From: Candidatus Woesearchaeota archaeon
GTDB taxonomy: Archaea > Nanobdellota > Nanobdellia > Woesearchaeales > UBA525
Length of the DNA stretch: 13,787 nt
NCBI GenBank assembly: GCA_013331575.1
Contig: DUGD01000049.1
Location: forward strand, 610-14,396
Direction: 5' to 3'
This document shows positions 13,125 to 13,787 of the stretch, piece after piece; positions within the stretch are counted from its first letter, which is position 1; every line of letters starts with the position of its first letter. The notes beneath the pieces are model-generated. The model was not told where the DNA came from and did not search any database. It worked only from the letters and a program-made list of their open reading frames with translations. The translations under genes and the position numbers were made by a program.

Positions 13125-13787
13125 ATGGTGTCGGAGAAGCAGAAACGGATACTCCGTTTGCAACGAGAACGCAAAGAGAGTCGTCGACAGGACATCGGCG
13201 CAGGCAGTAACAATGCCGCGAGACCGAACCACGCATCGTGGGCACACCGCATCTACCACGATAAATACAAGCAGCTCCTCATCATCTCCGTCACGATACT
13301 CCTGCTCTCTATCGCAGTCATCGCTCACACATTCATGACCACTGGCGACATACTCTACAAAGGAGTATCGCTTGCGGGCGGCATCACCATCAGCGTGGGC
13401 ACTGAGGGCCTCGATCCCGTCGATATCGGCACGCTTGAAGAGACGTTGCACAGCGCATTCCCCGATAACGACCTCGCGGTACGTGAGATTAGCGAGTTTG
13501 GGACTCAAAAAGGATTCTCCGTCGAAGCGAGCACCAAGACCAACGCCCGCGAGAGCCTCGACACGCTCTCCGAGTCCATGCTTTCAATCATAGGCAAGAG
13601 TATCCCCGACGTGAGGGATCGCGCAAGCGTAGAGGTGACAGGTCCTGCGCTCGGAGCGTCATTCTTCCAGCAGACGCTCAAAGCGATACTCGTCGCGTTC
13701 GTCTTCATGGGACTTATTGTGTTCATGTATTTCGGCGAAGCACTCTGGCAAAAGGCGGTCGTGCTCATCGTGAGCACCGTAGAGGCC
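13125..13787 (+). CDS. secF: Protein translocase subunit SecF, 3' part outside the window (221 codons seen)
   Basis: SecF works with SecD beside the Sec61/SecYEG channel to drive protein export. The visible part has a charged, Arg/Lys-rich N-terminal extension of about 45 residues, a first membrane helix at about 50-68, then YKGVSLAGGITISV at 78-91, which matches the conserved [D/S]xxGG block after the first helix of SecD/SecF. A soluble P1-like domain spans about 95-172. The SecF block VEVTGPALGASFFQQ at 169-183 leads into the second helix at 184-203, and a third begins near 210. The frame runs in register to the last base, so the gene continues. A secD gene next to it is usual in archaea but cannot be seen. 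The start is fixed by the TATA box 31 bases upstream. Confidence 0.93.
   Translation, partial: MVSEKQKRILRLQRERKESRRQDIGAGSNNAARPNHASWAHRIYHDKYKQLLIISVTILLLSIAVIAHTFMTTGDILYKGVSLAGGITISVGTEGLDPVDIGTLEETLHSAFPDNDLAVREISEFGTQKGFSVEASTKTNARESLDTLSESMLSIIGKSIPDVRDRASVEVTGPALGASFFQQTLKAILVAFVFMGLIVFMYFGEALWQKAVVLIVSTVEA

Noticed and set aside
1..13787. CRISPR arrays, tRNA or rRNA genes and insertion sequences
   Set aside because: No regularly spaced repeats, cloverleaf with TTCGAAT-type arm, conserved rRNA words or transposase motifs were seen on reading both strands.

Overview
The window looks archaeal. It carries an archaeal-type NMD3 (a ribosome-assembly protein absent from bacteria), an archaeal-type alanyl-tRNA synthetase, an MJ0882-like methyltransferase and a SecF. 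Most genes are preceded by an archaeal TATA box (TTTAAAAG, TTTATAAG or close variants) about 30 bases before the start codon. Such spacing implies leaderless mRNAs. A DPANN lineage (Woesearchaeota-like or similar) is my best guess. It rests on many small unknown membrane proteins, a tandem pair of membrane-anchored paralogues of a type I recall from DPANN genomes, and a short AlaRS. The rank is inference.

Layout: positions 1-124 hold a nested stem-loop and a T-rich tract, perhaps the end of a + strand RNA. A membrane protein gene (189-890, -) follows. Next is a + strand information-processing block: a DEDD/YprB-like exonuclease (1097-1891), a small unknown protein (1916-2344), NMD3 (2484-3671) and the methyltransferase (3831-4421). 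A lone - strand gene (4448-4966) has a Shine-Dalgarno leader and a dyad at its predicted transcription start. A + strand transcription unit then probably runs from about 5213 to 6360. It has a leader hairpin, a 99-residue two-helix membrane protein and about 680 bases with almost no T, ending in a T-rich tract. The - strand block 9259-6369 encodes a secreted Cys-rich protein, a small unknown protein, two tandem paralogous membrane-anchored proteins and another small unknown protein.

The gap between the Cys-rich protein and alaS contains a strongly self-complementary 156-base element (9438-9593). It folds on paper as a closed three-way junction with a long closing stem and two arms. I do not recognise it, and it is the best candidate for something undescribed. 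AlaRS (9643-12183) has catalytic and editing domains but no recognisable C-Ala domain. A two-helix membrane protein (12385-12849, -) and the first 221 codons of SecF (13125 to the window end) complete the window.

Functionally the window mixes translation (AlaRS, NMD3, probably the methyltransferase), nucleic-acid processing (exonuclease) and cell-envelope functions (SecF, secreted and anchored proteins). No mobile element, CRISPR array, tRNA or rRNA gene was recognised.
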